Source: an uncultured Prevotella sp.
GTDB taxonomy: Bacteria > Bacteroidota > Bacteroidia > Bacteroidales > Bacteroidaceae
Length of the DNA: 30,224 bases
Assembly (NCBI GenBank): GCA_900551055.1
Contig: URUK01000031.1
Coordinates: 1 to 30,224, forward strand
Direction: 5' to 3'
Shown here: positions 1-8,048 of the stretch, piece by piece
Position numbering within the stretch: position 1 is the stretch's first letter
Layout of the letters: every line of letters starts with the position of its first letter
Notes under the pieces: model-generated
What the model saw: the letters and a program-made list of their open reading frames with translations, nothing else
What the model was told of the DNA's origin: nothing
Databases searched by the model: none
Program-made: the position numbers and the translations under genes

Positions 1-4
1 ACTG

Positions 5-30
5 GATTCCGCGTCGGAGCGCGGAATGAC
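5..30. repeat. Short palindromic repeat, left copy
   Basis: The repeat is an 8-bp stem (ATTCCGCG at 6-13, CGCGGAAT at 20-27) with a 6-nt loop. The same 26 bases occur in reverse complement at 30199-30224. Weaker similarity continues about 25 bp inward on both sides (a TTACC block, then CTTGAA). It looks like a dispersed chromosomal palindrome and may extend beyond the window. Confidence 0.8.
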
Positions 31-91
31 AGTTACCAACCGACCGCTTGAAGTAAGAATACTATAACATTCTCTTATATCGAACTCACGT

Positions 92-143
92 AGAATTATG
101 ATTACCTTTGAGGTTGCTTGTTGGCAAAGGTAATCATAATTCT
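92..143. repeat. Inverted repeat IR1, 19-bp perfect arms
   Basis: The arms at 92-110 and 125-143 are perfectly complementary, with a 14-nt spacer. The spacer and right arm contain GTTGGCAAAGGTAA, which recurs at the right edge of the IR4 spacer (about 17087-17100). It lies downstream of the HU gene, next to a 22-nt array. It could form a hairpin in RNA or a cruciform in DNA. Confidence 0.8.
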
Positions 144-170
144 CCGTTCCCCATTCTCAATTCTCAATTC

Positions 171-251
171 AAAAGGTGGCGAATTGGAAGGTAAAAGGCC
201 GTCTTTTACATGCTAAAAGGCCGCCTTTCGCGCTGCGAAAGACGGCCTTTT
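171..251. repeat. Four-unit 22-nt array A
   Basis: Units of the form AAAAG-N5-CTTTT start at 171, 193, 215 and 237, exactly 22 nt apart. The cores are GTGGC, GCCGT, GCCGC and ACGGC, so the orientation order is R F F R. The first unit has a degenerate right arm (GAATT). It lies downstream of the HU stop codon. Confidence 0.9.
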
Positions 252-315
252 GCAAGGCGTTGAGCCTCAATGCCTTATGGCTGCGGCCGCAAACGGGCCG
301 GTTGCCGCGGCTTGT

Positions 316-588
316 TTATTTGATAGCTTCGTTCAGTTCGGCGCCTGCCTTGAACTTTGCAACCTTCTTTGCGGCTATCTGTATCTTCTCCTTTGTTGCC
401 GGATTGATGCCTTCGCGTGCCGGGCGCTCGTTCACGCTGAACGTGCCGAAGCCTACGAGAGATACCTTGTCACCTGCTACGAGAGCGTCCTTGATGGCAG
501 CTACAGTGGCGTCGAGAGCCTTCTTTGAATCAGCTTTTGACAGTCCTGAACCTGCAGCTATTTTTTCAATAAGTTCTGTTTTGTTCAT
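316..588 (-). CDS. HU family DNA-binding protein
   Basis: This 90-residue protein has the length and sequence of a bacterial HU/IHF-type nucleoid protein. It begins MNKTELIEKIAAGSGLSK, carries the family signature around residues 46-65 (GFGTFSVNERPAREGINPAT), and ends in the usual lysine-rich helix. The family forms dimers that bend DNA through two beta arms. The signature proline-containing arm tip (GINPATKE) is present, so the protein should be functional. Its own promoter is visible 57 nt upstream of the start. A small hairpin (256-274) and array A follow the stop codon and probably serve as the 3' boundary. Which HU paralogue it is cannot be told from this window. Confidence 0.96.
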   Translation of the reverse strand: MNKTELIEKIAAGSGLSKADSKKALDATVAAIKDALVAGDKVSLVGFGTFSVNERPAREGINPATKEKIQIAAKKVAKFKAGAELNEAIK

Positions 589-644
589 GATTTGAAGGAT
601 TTAAAATATTAATTGTAAGTACTGTGTTTCAGCATATTTCATCG

Positions 645-675
645 CAAATATAGTCCATTCATTTCATTTGCCAAA
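645..675 (-). promoter_or_regulatory. Bacteroidota-type promoter for the HU gene
   Basis: On the minus strand, TTTG (672-675) and TATATTTG (645-652, TAnnTTTG) are separated by 19 bp. This is the consensus arrangement for the primary sigma factor of this phylum. It predicts a leader of roughly 50 nt. Confidence 0.75.
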
Positions 676-757
676 CAAAAAATAAAAAAAAGTGAGGAAT
701 TTAATGAAAAAAAGTTGGTAAAAGTGCGGTTTTATGCTGTTTGACGGATATTTTTCG

Positions 758-765
758 TACTTTTG
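758..765 (+). promoter_or_regulatory. Probable -7 box for the rhomboid gene
   Basis: TACTTTTG matches TAnnTTTG and ends 35 nt before the rhomboid start codon. A TTTG lies at 740-743, but the 14-bp spacing is shorter than usual, so the -33 element is uncertain. Confidence 0.5.
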
Positions 766-800
766 CCTGCGTTTGTGTGACACGGTAATATTATGCGGAT

Positions 801-1724
801 ATGTTCAGAATTCCTACGATAACAAAGAATTTGCTGATAATCAACGTCTTGATGTACCTGGCGTTGATAGTGTTTGACGGCTACGGAGTAAACCTCAACA
901 ACTTGCTCGGCCTGCACTTCTTCCTCGCCTTCGACTTCCACCTGTACCAGCTGTTCACCTACATGTTCATGCACGGCGGCTTCACGCACATACTCTTCAA
1001 CATGTTCACCCTGTGGATGTTCGGCGGCATCGTGGAGCAGGTGTGGGGGCCTAAGAAGTTCCTTTTCTACTACATTGCCTGCGGAGTGGGAGCCGGAGTG
1101 ATACAGATGGTGGCGCAGCTGTTCGACTTCTATGCGCTGATGAGCAGCGCGATGGCCGGCTTCGGGCTTGGCGACTTGTTAGAGGCGGCCCAAGCCTACC
1201 GCTACGAGCTTAACGCCTGGACCACCGTGGGCGCCTCGGGCGCAATCTACGGTCTGCTCCTGGCCTTCGGCATGCTGTTCCCCGAGCAGAGGCTGTTCAT
1301 ATTCCCCCTGCCCGTGCCTATCAAGGCGAAGTGGATGGTGTGCATCTGGATTGTGGTGGAACTGTTCTCCGCCCTCGGCACGCCGGGCAGCCAGGTGGCG
1401 CATTTCGCCCACCTCGGCGGCATGCTCTTCGGCTATATAATGATAAGGTATTGGCGCAACCACCCCGGCGGAGGCAACTACGGGCGTTCGCGCGGGCAGC
1501 AGTTCTTCGACCGCATGAAGGACAACTGGGAGCGGCGCAGCCACCGGCGGTATGACGAGACACGCCGCGACGACGGGCCGAGGCGCGAGTCTGACTGGGA
1601 CTACAACGCCCGCCGAAAGGCCGAACAGGACGAGATTGACCGCATACTCGACAAGGTGCGCCGCAGCGGATACGACAGCCTGACCGACGAGGAGAAGCGA
1701 AAGCTCTTCGACGGAGGGAAGTGA
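801..1724 (+). CDS. Rhomboid family intramembrane serine protease
   Basis: This polytopic membrane protein of 307 residues should cleave transmembrane segments of partner proteins inside the bilayer. The HxxxN motif (H63 and N67 in HILFNMF), the catalytic serine in GASGAIYG (S146) and the catalytic histidine in the last core helix (H204 in AHLGGM) align with GlpG-type rhomboids, so the Ser-His dyad is intact. Around 30 residues between the third helix and the GASG helix form an extra loop. After the last helix (about residue 217) comes a highly charged cytoplasmic tail of about 90 residues, rich in Arg, Asp and Glu. The start at 801 follows a -7 box. The downstream EEP gene has no visible promoter, so the two may be cotranscribed. 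Substrates are unknown. Confidence 0.93.
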   Translation: MFRIPTITKNLLIINVLMYLALIVFDGYGVNLNNLLGLHFFLAFDFHLYQLFTYMFMHGGFTHILFNMFTLWMFGGIVEQVWGPKKFLFYYIACGVGAGVIQMVAQLFDFYALMSSAMAGFGLGDLLEAAQAYRYELNAWTTVGASGAIYGLLLAFGMLFPEQRLFIFPLPVPIKAKWMVCIWIVVELFSALGTPGSQVAHFAHLGGMLFGYIMIRYWRNHPGGGNYGRSRGQQFFDRMKDNWERRSHRRYDETRRDDGPRRESDWDYNARRKAEQDEIDRILDKVRRSGYDSLTDEEKRKLFDGGK

Positions 1725-1758
1725 CATGGTGCAAGGAGTTTTGTCTTGGAAGTTAAGA

Positions 1759-1849
1759 AGTAAAGGAGTTATGGAGTTAAGACAATACCTTTCCAATTTA
1801 TCAACGGCAAATGTCAAATCATTTGTCTTAACTCCATAACTCCTTTACT
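1759..1849. repeat. Inverted repeat IR2, 27-bp perfect arms
   Basis: The arms at 1759-1785 and 1823-1849 are perfectly complementary. With a few mismatches they extend outward to about 1747 and 1861. They are built from GGAGTTA-like words, and the spacer is 37 nt. The repeat lies between the rhomboid and EEP genes and ends about 15 nt before the EEP start, so a transcript across both genes would carry a long hairpin. Confidence 0.85.
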
Positions 1850-1875
1850 CCTTAACTCCTTGAAAATCAAATGCA

Positions 1876-2973
1876 ATGATACGCAAGATAAGGAACATAA
1901 CGCTGCAAATTCTGGCCGGAGCCAACGTGGCGGTTGTGGCCGGAATGCTGCTTGTCGGCTACTCGGACCGCATCAACCCGATGGAGCATTCGTTCTGGGC
2001 GAACGTGGGACTGGCGTTCCCTGTGTTCCTCGCCGTCAACATTTGCTTCCTCGTGTTTTTCCTTTTTGTGAGGAAAAAATATGCGCTCGTGCCGTTCGCA
2101 GGCCTGCTTCTGTGCTATCAGCCTATACGCAATTACTGCCCTTTCAACGTTTCGCGCGACGTTCCGCCCGGCGCATTGAAGGTGCTTTCATACAATGTGC
2201 ACGGCTTTGTGGCCGACAATCCTCCCGACGACATACCCAACCCCATACTTGACTACATCATAAAAAGCGACGCCGACATCGTGTGCCTTCAGGAAGCGCG
2301 CCTTAACGGAGCCATACTCAACGATGTTGAGGGCGTTTACAGTTATTGCGACTCGGTGTTCCACCCCGGCCGGGGCGACTGCCTTGTGCTGATGAGCAAG
2401 TACCCGATAGTGGCGAAAGACCGCATAGAGTATCGCTCGGAGGGCAACCTTAGCGCCGCGTTCAAGGTCAAGGTGGGGCAAGATACAGTCACCGTGGTCA
2501 ACAACCATTTCGAGTCAACGGGCATTTCGCTGGCCGACCGCGCGGGATTTAAGAACATGCTGAAGGGCAATTCCGGCACAGACACCATCAAGGCGGAGTC
2601 GAGACGCATAGCGAGGCAGCTCGGCGAGTCGGTCAGGATACGCGCCCCGCAGGTCGACGCGGTGGCAAGTTACGTCAAGGAATGCACCGGCCCGGTAATC
2701 CTTTGCGGCGACTTCAACGACAGCCCCATATCATACGCCCACCGCACGCTTGCCAACCTGCTCACCGACTGCTACATAGCAACCGGCAACGGCCCGGGCA
2801 TCTCGTACCACCACAACGCGTTTTTCGTGCGCATAGACAACATAATGTGCTCCGGACACTGGTGCCCATACCGCTGCAAGGTGGACGGAAGCATCGGATA
2901 TTCAGACCATTACCCCATTTATTGCTGGCTGCAAAGGCGCGACGGAAACGAAAAAGACGCGCAAAATGAATAA
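1876..2973 (+). CDS. Endonuclease/exonuclease/phosphatase (EEP) family membrane protein
   Basis: The protein has 365 residues: two or three N-terminal membrane segments (about 10-30, 45-66 and 69-85) followed by an EEP (DNase I-like) domain from residue 100. The metal-dependent active-site motifs are present: SYNVHGF (Asn107), DADIVCLQEA (Glu140), the NNHFES block, GDFNDSP near residue 275, and the final SDHYPI histidine. The family hydrolyses phosphodiester or phosphomonoester bonds in nucleic acids, inositol phosphates or lipids. The anchored form without a nuclease-specific signature leaves the substrate open. The N-terminal helices put the catalytic domain close to the membrane. No promoter box is evident upstream, so it probably shares a transcript with the rhomboid gene. 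Confidence 0.88.
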   Translation: MIRKIRNITLQILAGANVAVVAGMLLVGYSDRINPMEHSFWANVGLAFPVFLAVNICFLVFFLFVRKKYALVPFAGLLLCYQPIRNYCPFNVSRDVPPGALKVLSYNVHGFVADNPPDDIPNPILDYIIKSDADIVCLQEARLNGAILNDVEGVYSYCDSVFHPGRGDCLVLMSKYPIVAKDRIEYRSEGNLSAAFKVKVGQDTVTVVNNHFESTGISLADRAGFKNMLKGNSGTDTIKAESRRIARQLGESVRIRAPQVDAVASYVKECTGPVILCGDFNDSPISYAHRTLANLLTDCYIATGNGPGISYHHNAFFVRIDNIMCSGHWCPYRCKVDGSIGYSDHYPIYCWLQRRDGNEKDAQNE

Positions 2974-3011
2974 TAAACGGCTTTTAATTTTTTAAAGTTT
3001 GAATTTTTATA

Positions 3012-3019
3012 TATCTTTG
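3012..3019 (+). promoter_or_regulatory. -7 box for secDF
   Basis: TATCTTTG is a perfect TAnnTTTG match, 50 nt before the secDF start. A T-run at 2988-2993 occupies the -33 position, but no clear TTTG is there. Confidence 0.6.
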
Positions 3020-3069
3020 CACGCTATAATACAAAAGGTGAAAAAACATCAAAATAAATAATAACAAAA

Positions 3070-6069
3070 ATGCAAAACAAAGGAATTGTAATCGTATTGT
3101 CAGTTCTTCTGACCCTTGCAAGCATTTTTTATCTCTCGTTCTCCGTGGCTACAAGCTACTACGACAGCCAGGCGGCGAAGATAAAAGACCCTGTTGCACA
3201 GCAGGATTACAAGGACTCCGTGAGGTATCTCGGCATTTACTCTTACAAGAAGTGCCTTGAGACACAAATCGGACTCGGCCTTGACCTCAAGGGAGGAATG
3301 AACGTGGTGCTCGAGATTTCCGTACCAGACGTGGTCGACATGCTGGCCGACCATAAGACTGACGCCGTCTACCGCAAGTCGATGGAGCAGGCAAAGAAAG
3401 AGGAGGAGACGAGCCAAAAGGACTTCATCTCGCTTTTCATCAAGTATTACAGGCAGAATGCTCCCGGGCACAGGCTTGCCGAAATCTTCGCCACACAGCA
3501 GCTGAAAGGCAAGGTTAGCACGCAAAGCACCGACGCGGAAGTGGAGAAAGCCCTGCGCGCCGAAGTGCAGGCGGCCATCGACAACTCGTATATCGTCGTG
3601 CGTAACCGTATCGACAAGTTCGGTGTCGTACAGCCGAACATCCAGAAACTTGAAGGACAGGAAGGCCGGATAATGGTTGAAATGCCTGGCATCCGTGAGC
3701 CGGAGCGTATCCGCAAGCTTCTCCAGGGCAGCGCGAACCTCGAGTTTTGGGAGACATACAACAGCGAAGAGATAGTTCCTTATCTTGTTCAGCTCGACCA
3801 GATGGAGGCAAATATAGGCGAAGAAGCTGACACTACGGCGGTAAAAGACACGGCCGCCGTTGCTACGGAAACCGCCAAGGCTGCTGATGCAAAGCCCAAG
3901 TTCCAGCTGAAGAAGGACGATGCGGCGTCTGCCAAGGCAGCAGCTTCATCGGATGACGCACAGGATGAACTGATGAAAAAGCAGCATCCGCTTCTCTCCC
4001 GTTTGCAGACTACTGGGCAGGGGGCGCTTAGTCTTGTAGGCTACGCTCATGTCCGCGACACAGCCGCAGTCAACAAGGTTATTTATTCAGAAGCTGCAAG
4101 GCGCATACTTCCTTCTGATGTGAAGCTGCTTTGGAGCGCGAAGCCTGCTGACGGACTGTCGGGCAAGAACATATTTGAGCTGCATGCCTTGAAGGTTACG
4201 CAGAGCAACGGACGCGCTCCGCTTGAAGGTGACGTGATAACCGATGCCCGTGACGACTTCAACCAGATGGGACGTCCCGTTGTAAGCATGTCGATGAACT
4301 CTGACGGAGCGCGCCGCTGGGCCACGCTTACCAAGGCGAACGTAGGCCGTGCGATAGCTATCGTGCTCGACGGAGCCGTTTACAGCGCGCCGCGAGTAAG
4401 CAATGAAATCACCGGCGGAAACTCTGAAATCAGCGGAAACTTCACCATCGAGGATACCAAAGACCTTGCCAACACCCTCAAGTCAGGACGTATGCCGGCT
4501 CCGGCACGCATCGTCCAGGAGGACGTTGTCGGCCCGACGCTCGGTGCACAGTCTATCCAGCAGGGCTTGATTTCGTTCGTCATAGCCTTCATCATCCTCA
4601 TGGTGTACATGGTTGTGCTGTACAACTTCATACCGGGAATGCTGGCCAACATGGCCCTTCTTTTCAACCTGTTCTTTACTTTGGGCATAATGAGCTCGTT
4701 CCAGACCGCCCTTACCATGCCGGGTATTGCCGGTTTGCTGTTGTCTTTGGGTATGGCGGTCGATGCGAACGTGCTTATCTACGAACGCGCTAAGGAGGAA
4801 CTCGCCAAGGGACTCAATGTGAAGAAAGCCATAGACGCAGGTTATAAAAACGCGTTCTCGGCCATCTTCGACTCCAACTTGACATCAATCATCACAGGTG
4901 TAATCCTTGCAGTGTTCGGCAGCGGCCCCATCCGAGGCTTCGCCATGACGCTTATCATCGGTATTTGCTGCTCGTTCTTCACCGCAATATATATGACGCG
5001 CCTGATTTACGACCGCCAGATGAAGCGCGACAAGTGGCAGAACCTTACGTTCACAACGGGCTTCTCACGCAAGTTGCCGCAGAACACCAACTTCAACTTC
5101 ATGGGAAGTTCGAAGCGTTCGCTTACCATTTGGGGCATACTTACTCTGATTTTCGTACTCAGCTTCCTCTTCAAGGGCTTCAGCAAGAGCATCGACTTCA
5201 CCGGAGGACGCAACTACGTGCTGCGCTTTGAGAAGCCGGTACAGCCCGAGCAGGTGCGCGACGCGCTTGAAGGAGCGTTCGGAGAGTCGACGTTCAGCGC
5301 CATTGCAATAGGTGTGGACGGCAGGAACATCCGTGTTACCACCAACTACAAGATAGAGTCCAACGACCAGAACGTCGATGCGGAGGTGGAGAGCATCCTC
5401 TTCAATTCGCTCACAAAGGCCGGCTTAGTGACGCAGACTGACATCTCGAAGTTCCGCAATCCCGACATCCGCGAGGGCGGTTCGATTATCAGCAGCGCGA
5501 AGGTAGGCCCGTCAGTGGCGAAAGACATCACGCAGGGAGCCATCATCAGCGTGCTCTTGGCAATCGTGGCAATCTTCCTCTACATACTGTTGCGTTTCCG
5601 CAACGTAGCGTTCTCGCTCGGTTCTACAATAGCGTTGGCGTTCGACACGCTGTTCGTGCTCGGCTGTTACTCGCTGCTTTGGGGACTCGTGCCGATGTCG
5701 CTTGAGGTTGACCAGACGTTCATCGGAGCAATCCTTACCGTCATAGGTTACTCAATCAACGACAAGGTGGTTGTCTTCGACCGTATCCGCGAGAACATGG
5801 GTCTGTATACTAAGCGTGACAGGTGGACGTTGTTCAACGACTCGTTGAACCAGACGCTCGCGCGTACAATCAACACTGGTACCGCGACTCTGCTCGTGCT
5901 CATCATCTGCTTCTTCTTCGCAGGCGAGAGCATCCGCAGCTTCTCGTTGACGATGATACTTGGTATCGTGTTCGGTACGTTCTCGTCAATCTTCATCGCC
6001 GCGCCAGTCGCATACCTCTCTCTTGGCCGTAAGGAGAAGAGCAAGGGCCGTTCGGCGGAGGCGAAGTAA
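3070..6069 (+). CDS. secDF: Fused protein translocase subunit SecDF
   Basis: At 999 residues this is the single-chain SecD-SecF fusion normal for Bacteroidota. It uses the proton gradient to help pull exported proteins through SecYEG. The SecD half starts with one helix and the DLKGGMNVVLEI motif (residues 72-83), then a large periplasmic domain, and five helices containing LGMAVDANVLIYERAKEE. The SecF half starts near residue 675 and has DFTGGRNY and YSINDKVVVFDRIREN, the paired charged helix-4 motif. The periplasmic part of SecD contains an Ala/Asp/Lys-rich low-complexity stretch at about residues 250-305 (TTAVKDTAAVATETAKAADA and onward), probably a flexible linker. The gene has its own -7 box and a hairpin terminator, so it appears monocistronic. 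Confidence 0.97.
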   Translation: MQNKGIVIVLSVLLTLASIFYLSFSVATSYYDSQAAKIKDPVAQQDYKDSVRYLGIYSYKKCLETQIGLGLDLKGGMNVVLEISVPDVVDMLADHKTDAVYRKSMEQAKKEEETSQKDFISLFIKYYRQNAPGHRLAEIFATQQLKGKVSTQSTDAEVEKALRAEVQAAIDNSYIVVRNRIDKFGVVQPNIQKLEGQEGRIMVEMPGIREPERIRKLLQGSANLEFWETYNSEEIVPYLVQLDQMEANIGEEADTTAVKDTAAVATETAKAADAKPKFQLKKDDAASAKAAASSDDAQDELMKKQHPLLSRLQTTGQGALSLVGYAHVRDTAAVNKVIYSEAARRILPSDVKLLWSAKPADGLSGKNIFELHALKVTQSNGRAPLEGDVITDARDDFNQMGRPVVSMSMNSDGARRWATLTKANVGRAIAIVLDGAVYSAPRVSNEITGGNSEISGNFTIEDTKDLANTLKSGRMPAPARIVQEDVVGPTLGAQSIQQGLISFVIAFIILMVYMVVLYNFIPGMLANMALLFNLFFTLGIMSSFQTALTMPGIAGLLLSLGMAVDANVLIYERAKEELAKGLNVKKAIDAGYKNAFSAIFDSNLTSIITGVILAVFGSGPIRGFAMTLIIGICCSFFTAIYMTRLIYDRQMKRDKWQNLTFTTGFSRKLPQNTNFNFMGSSKRSLTIWGILTLIFVLSFLFKGFSKSIDFTGGRNYVLRFEKPVQPEQVRDALEGAFGESTFSAIAIGVDGRNIRVTTNYKIESNDQNVDAEVESILFNSLTKAGLVTQTDISKFRNPDIREGGSIISSAKVGPSVAKDITQGAIISVLLAIVAIFLYILLRFRNVAFSLGSTIALAFDTLFVLGCYSLLWGLVPMSLEVDQTFIGAILTVIGYSINDKVVVFDRIRENMGLYTKRDRWTLFNDSLNQTLARTINTGTATLLVLIICFFFAGESIRSFSLTMILGIVFGTFSSIFIAAPVAYLSLGRKEKSKGRSAEAK

Positions 6070-6110
6070 GGTTGCCGTATAGACGGAAACACATTTCTAT
6101 CTCATAAATC

Positions 6111-6140
6111 AATAGGGGAGGGCGTAAGCCTTCCCCTATT
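6111..6140 (+). terminator. Hairpin terminator after secDF
   Basis: AATAGGGGAGGG (6111-6122) pairs with CCTTCCCCTATT (6129-6140) with one mismatch around a 6-nt loop, 42 nt after the secDF stop codon. The following T-run is short, as is common in this phylum. Confidence 0.75.
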
Positions 6141-6215
6141 TCGTTGTGCGTTTAATGGTGGCTGGCTACGCCTTCGGTGAAGGCTTGGAATATGGAAAAA
6201 CATTTTTCGCATTGC

Positions 6216-6296
6216 AAAAGGCCACCTTTTACATCGTAAAAGATGTCCTTTTGGCTTGTAAAACATGGCTTTTTGCAGGCTAAAAGACGGCCTTTC
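6216..6296. repeat. Four-unit 22-nt array B
   Basis: Units start at 6216, 6238, 6260 and 6282. The cores are GCCAC, ATGTC, ATGGC (in an AAAAC variant) and ACGGC, giving the order F R R R. A very degenerate fifth unit may precede it near 6195. It lies between the convergent secDF and flippase genes and ends 16 nt before the flippase stop codon. Confidence 0.9.
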
Positions 6297-6311
6297 GCAA
6301 AGCGGATGGTA

Positions 6312-7805
6312 TTATGGCCGTTTGCGGAGCCTGTGCTTCAGGCTTTCCATGAGCCCGGTCTTCTTTTGCAGGGCGTATGCCGATACGGCCAGACTGGCGG
6401 CGAAGGCGGCCAGTCCCAATGCGATGCGTGCCGCTGTCGTGCCTGCAAACGTGGCGGCGTATGCCGCCGCACCGAGCGGAAGTTGCAGTCCGGCGTAAAC
6501 CAGAACCTGCCTTGACATCCTGTAGCGGTATCTTATCTCGGCGTAGACGATGATTACCGCCAGGTCCAGGGTGTTGCTTATGAGTATCGCTGCGCCTGCT
6601 CCCGTCAGCCCCCATCTGTCGAAACATGCGGCTGTTGCCAGCACAAGCACCGCCGCCGACACTCCTTCGATGGCGAGATACGCCTTGGAGTGGCTTTTGG
6701 CGAGGGTTATGTAGGCTATCGGCAGCATCATGGCGCGAGGGTACATACCCATCACGGCCACCTGCGCCATGGCCGTTACCGGCGTGAACTGTCCGCTGTA
6801 CAGCAGCGGTATGAGCCAAGGCAGGGTGGTCACGATAAGCGCCAGCATGGGAGCGATGACGAGCAGCGTCACTTCTATCTGCCTGTTGGCCAGCGTGTTT
6901 ACTGCCAGTGTGTCGTGGTTTACGGCGGAGAGGCGCGGAAAATAGTCGGTTTCCATTGCCGTGAACACCATTCCGGCGTATGTCACGGTTAGCACGTAGC
7001 CGGCGTTGTACAGCCCGACGGCGTCCAGTCCGGCAGTGGTGTTGAGGAAAGCGCGTATCATCATCTCCGCTCCACTGCCGAAGATGCCCGACATTATGAA
7101 CGCCACGCCCAAGCGCACCATGGCCGTTCCCTCGCCGAGAGTCCTGCGTGAGCCGCGCCATTGCAGCGGAAACAGCTTGAGCGAGAAGCGCGCCGTGGCC
7201 GCAAGGTTGGCTATGGTGGTGAGCGTTATCACGGGTATCACGCCGCTGATGCCGGCAATAAGATATATTGGAACTGCCACAACGAGCGACAATACCACCA
7301 GGGCTACTTGCAGCAGGGCCAGGTCGCGCAGCCTGCGCGCCCCCTTCAATATGGCCGTTTCGCCGCCCGTCAGGGCGAGTGCGGCCACCGTCGGCGCGAG
7401 CGCCATTACCTGCCATGCGTGCCCTTCGCCGCCGAATGCGTGCCCGGCGAGCAGCGGCGATGTCGCCACGCATACCGCCGCGCCTGCCACGGCGGCCACC
7501 ATGCTCCATGCGCGGACGGTCTTCACGAACTCCTGTATGCGTTGTTTGTCGCCGCTGTCGAATATTTCCGACAGGTGTTTCACCGCGCTGAACGATATGC
7601 CGAGGTTGGTTGCCTGCGACACGAAGTTGGAAATGGTGTTCAGAAGCGACGCCAGTCCCATGCCCGCAGGCCCCAGTATCAGGGCCACGAGCTTGCTGCG
7701 CACGAGGCCGATGAGAATGTTCAGCCCCTGCACTCCGCCGAATACGCCAGTGTATTTCAGCACATGCGTATATTCTTCGTGCGTCTTTTCCGCGTCGTTC
7801 ATCAC
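6312..7805 (-). CDS. O-antigen/polysaccharide flippase (Wzx-like, MOP superfamily)
   Basis: This is a hydrophobic protein of 497 residues with about 12 predicted membrane helices. It resembles the O-antigen translocase branch, which includes WzxE-type lipid III flippases. Such proteins move undecaprenyl-diphosphate-linked oligosaccharides from the cytoplasmic to the periplasmic leaflet. The N-terminal region (TGVFGGVQGLNILIGLVRSK, then LGPAGMGLASLLNTISNFV) is the family's typical opening, with the conserved pattern KxxALILGPAGxGL. The substrate cannot be read from the sequence. It stands alone, with no neighbouring sugar-nucleotide or polymerase genes. The initial Met-Met leaves the exact start uncertain by one codon. 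No clear TAnnTTTG box is visible upstream on its strand. Confidence 0.88.
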   Translation of the reverse strand: MMNDAEKTHEEYTHVLKYTGVFGGVQGLNILIGLVRSKLVALILGPAGMGLASLLNTISNFVSQATNLGISFSAVKHLSEIFDSGDKQRIQEFVKTVRAWSMVAAVAGAAVCVATSPLLAGHAFGGEGHAWQVMALAPTVAALALTGGETAILKGARRLRDLALLQVALVVLSLVVAVPIYLIAGISGVIPVITLTTIANLAATARFSLKLFPLQWRGSRRTLGEGTAMVRLGVAFIMSGIFGSGAEMMIRAFLNTTAGLDAVGLYNAGYVLTVTYAGMVFTAMETDYFPRLSAVNHDTLAVNTLANRQIEVTLLVIAPMLALIVTTLPWLIPLLYSGQFTPVTAMAQVAVMGMYPRAMMLPIAYITLAKSHSKAYLAIEGVSAAVLVLATAACFDRWGLTGAGAAILISNTLDLAVIIVYAEIRYRYRMSRQVLVYAGLQLPLGAAAYAATFAGTTAARIALGLAAFAASLAVSAYALQKKTGLMESLKHRLRKRP

Positions 7806-7925
7806 TGATATTAACGGCCAGTGCGCTGTTTTATTACAATGCCGGGCGACAACTTTCGGTTTACACTGCTGCCTTTTGGCAAAAAAATATTTACATTTCC
7901 GTGCCGTGTTGTTGAGCTTTTTAGT

Positions 7926-8026
7926 TATCTTTGCTTCGCGAAGATAGGATGCGGCTCGGCAAAGCCAATTTAAAAAACTGCGTTTTTCATTTGTCTTTGC
8001 GCTCGCCTTTCACTATCTTTGCTGCG
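7926..8026 (+). promoter_or_regulatory. Promoter-bearing intergenic element upstream of the histidine kinase
   Basis: Two TATCTTTGC boxes lie at 7926-7934 and 8014-8022. Between them are a TTCGCGAA palindrome, a GGCTCGGCAAAGCC block and an A/T-rich stretch. The second box has a perfect partner, TTTG at 7990-7993, with a 20-bp spacer. This makes it the likely kinase promoter, with a leader of about 22 nt. From memory, very similar sequence recurs upstream of genes in other Bacteroidales, so it may be a dispersed element. Confidence 0.6.
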
Positions 8027-8048
8027 TAACCATTAAACTGTTGACACC

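Noticed and set aside
176..595. 139-residue open frame on the plus strand over the array and HU gene
   Set aside because: It runs antisense to HU, and its start is translated from array units, which read in several frames as KGRLLHAKRPPFALRK-like peptides. Similar false frames arise at arrays B, E, F and G (near 6243, 18036, 21121-21417 and 24768-24995).
6280..7509. 409-residue alternative frame within the flippase gene
   Set aside because: It is on the same strand in another frame. Its Arg/Gly/His-rich composition has no membrane pattern, while the overlapping frame gives a clear 12-helix flippase.
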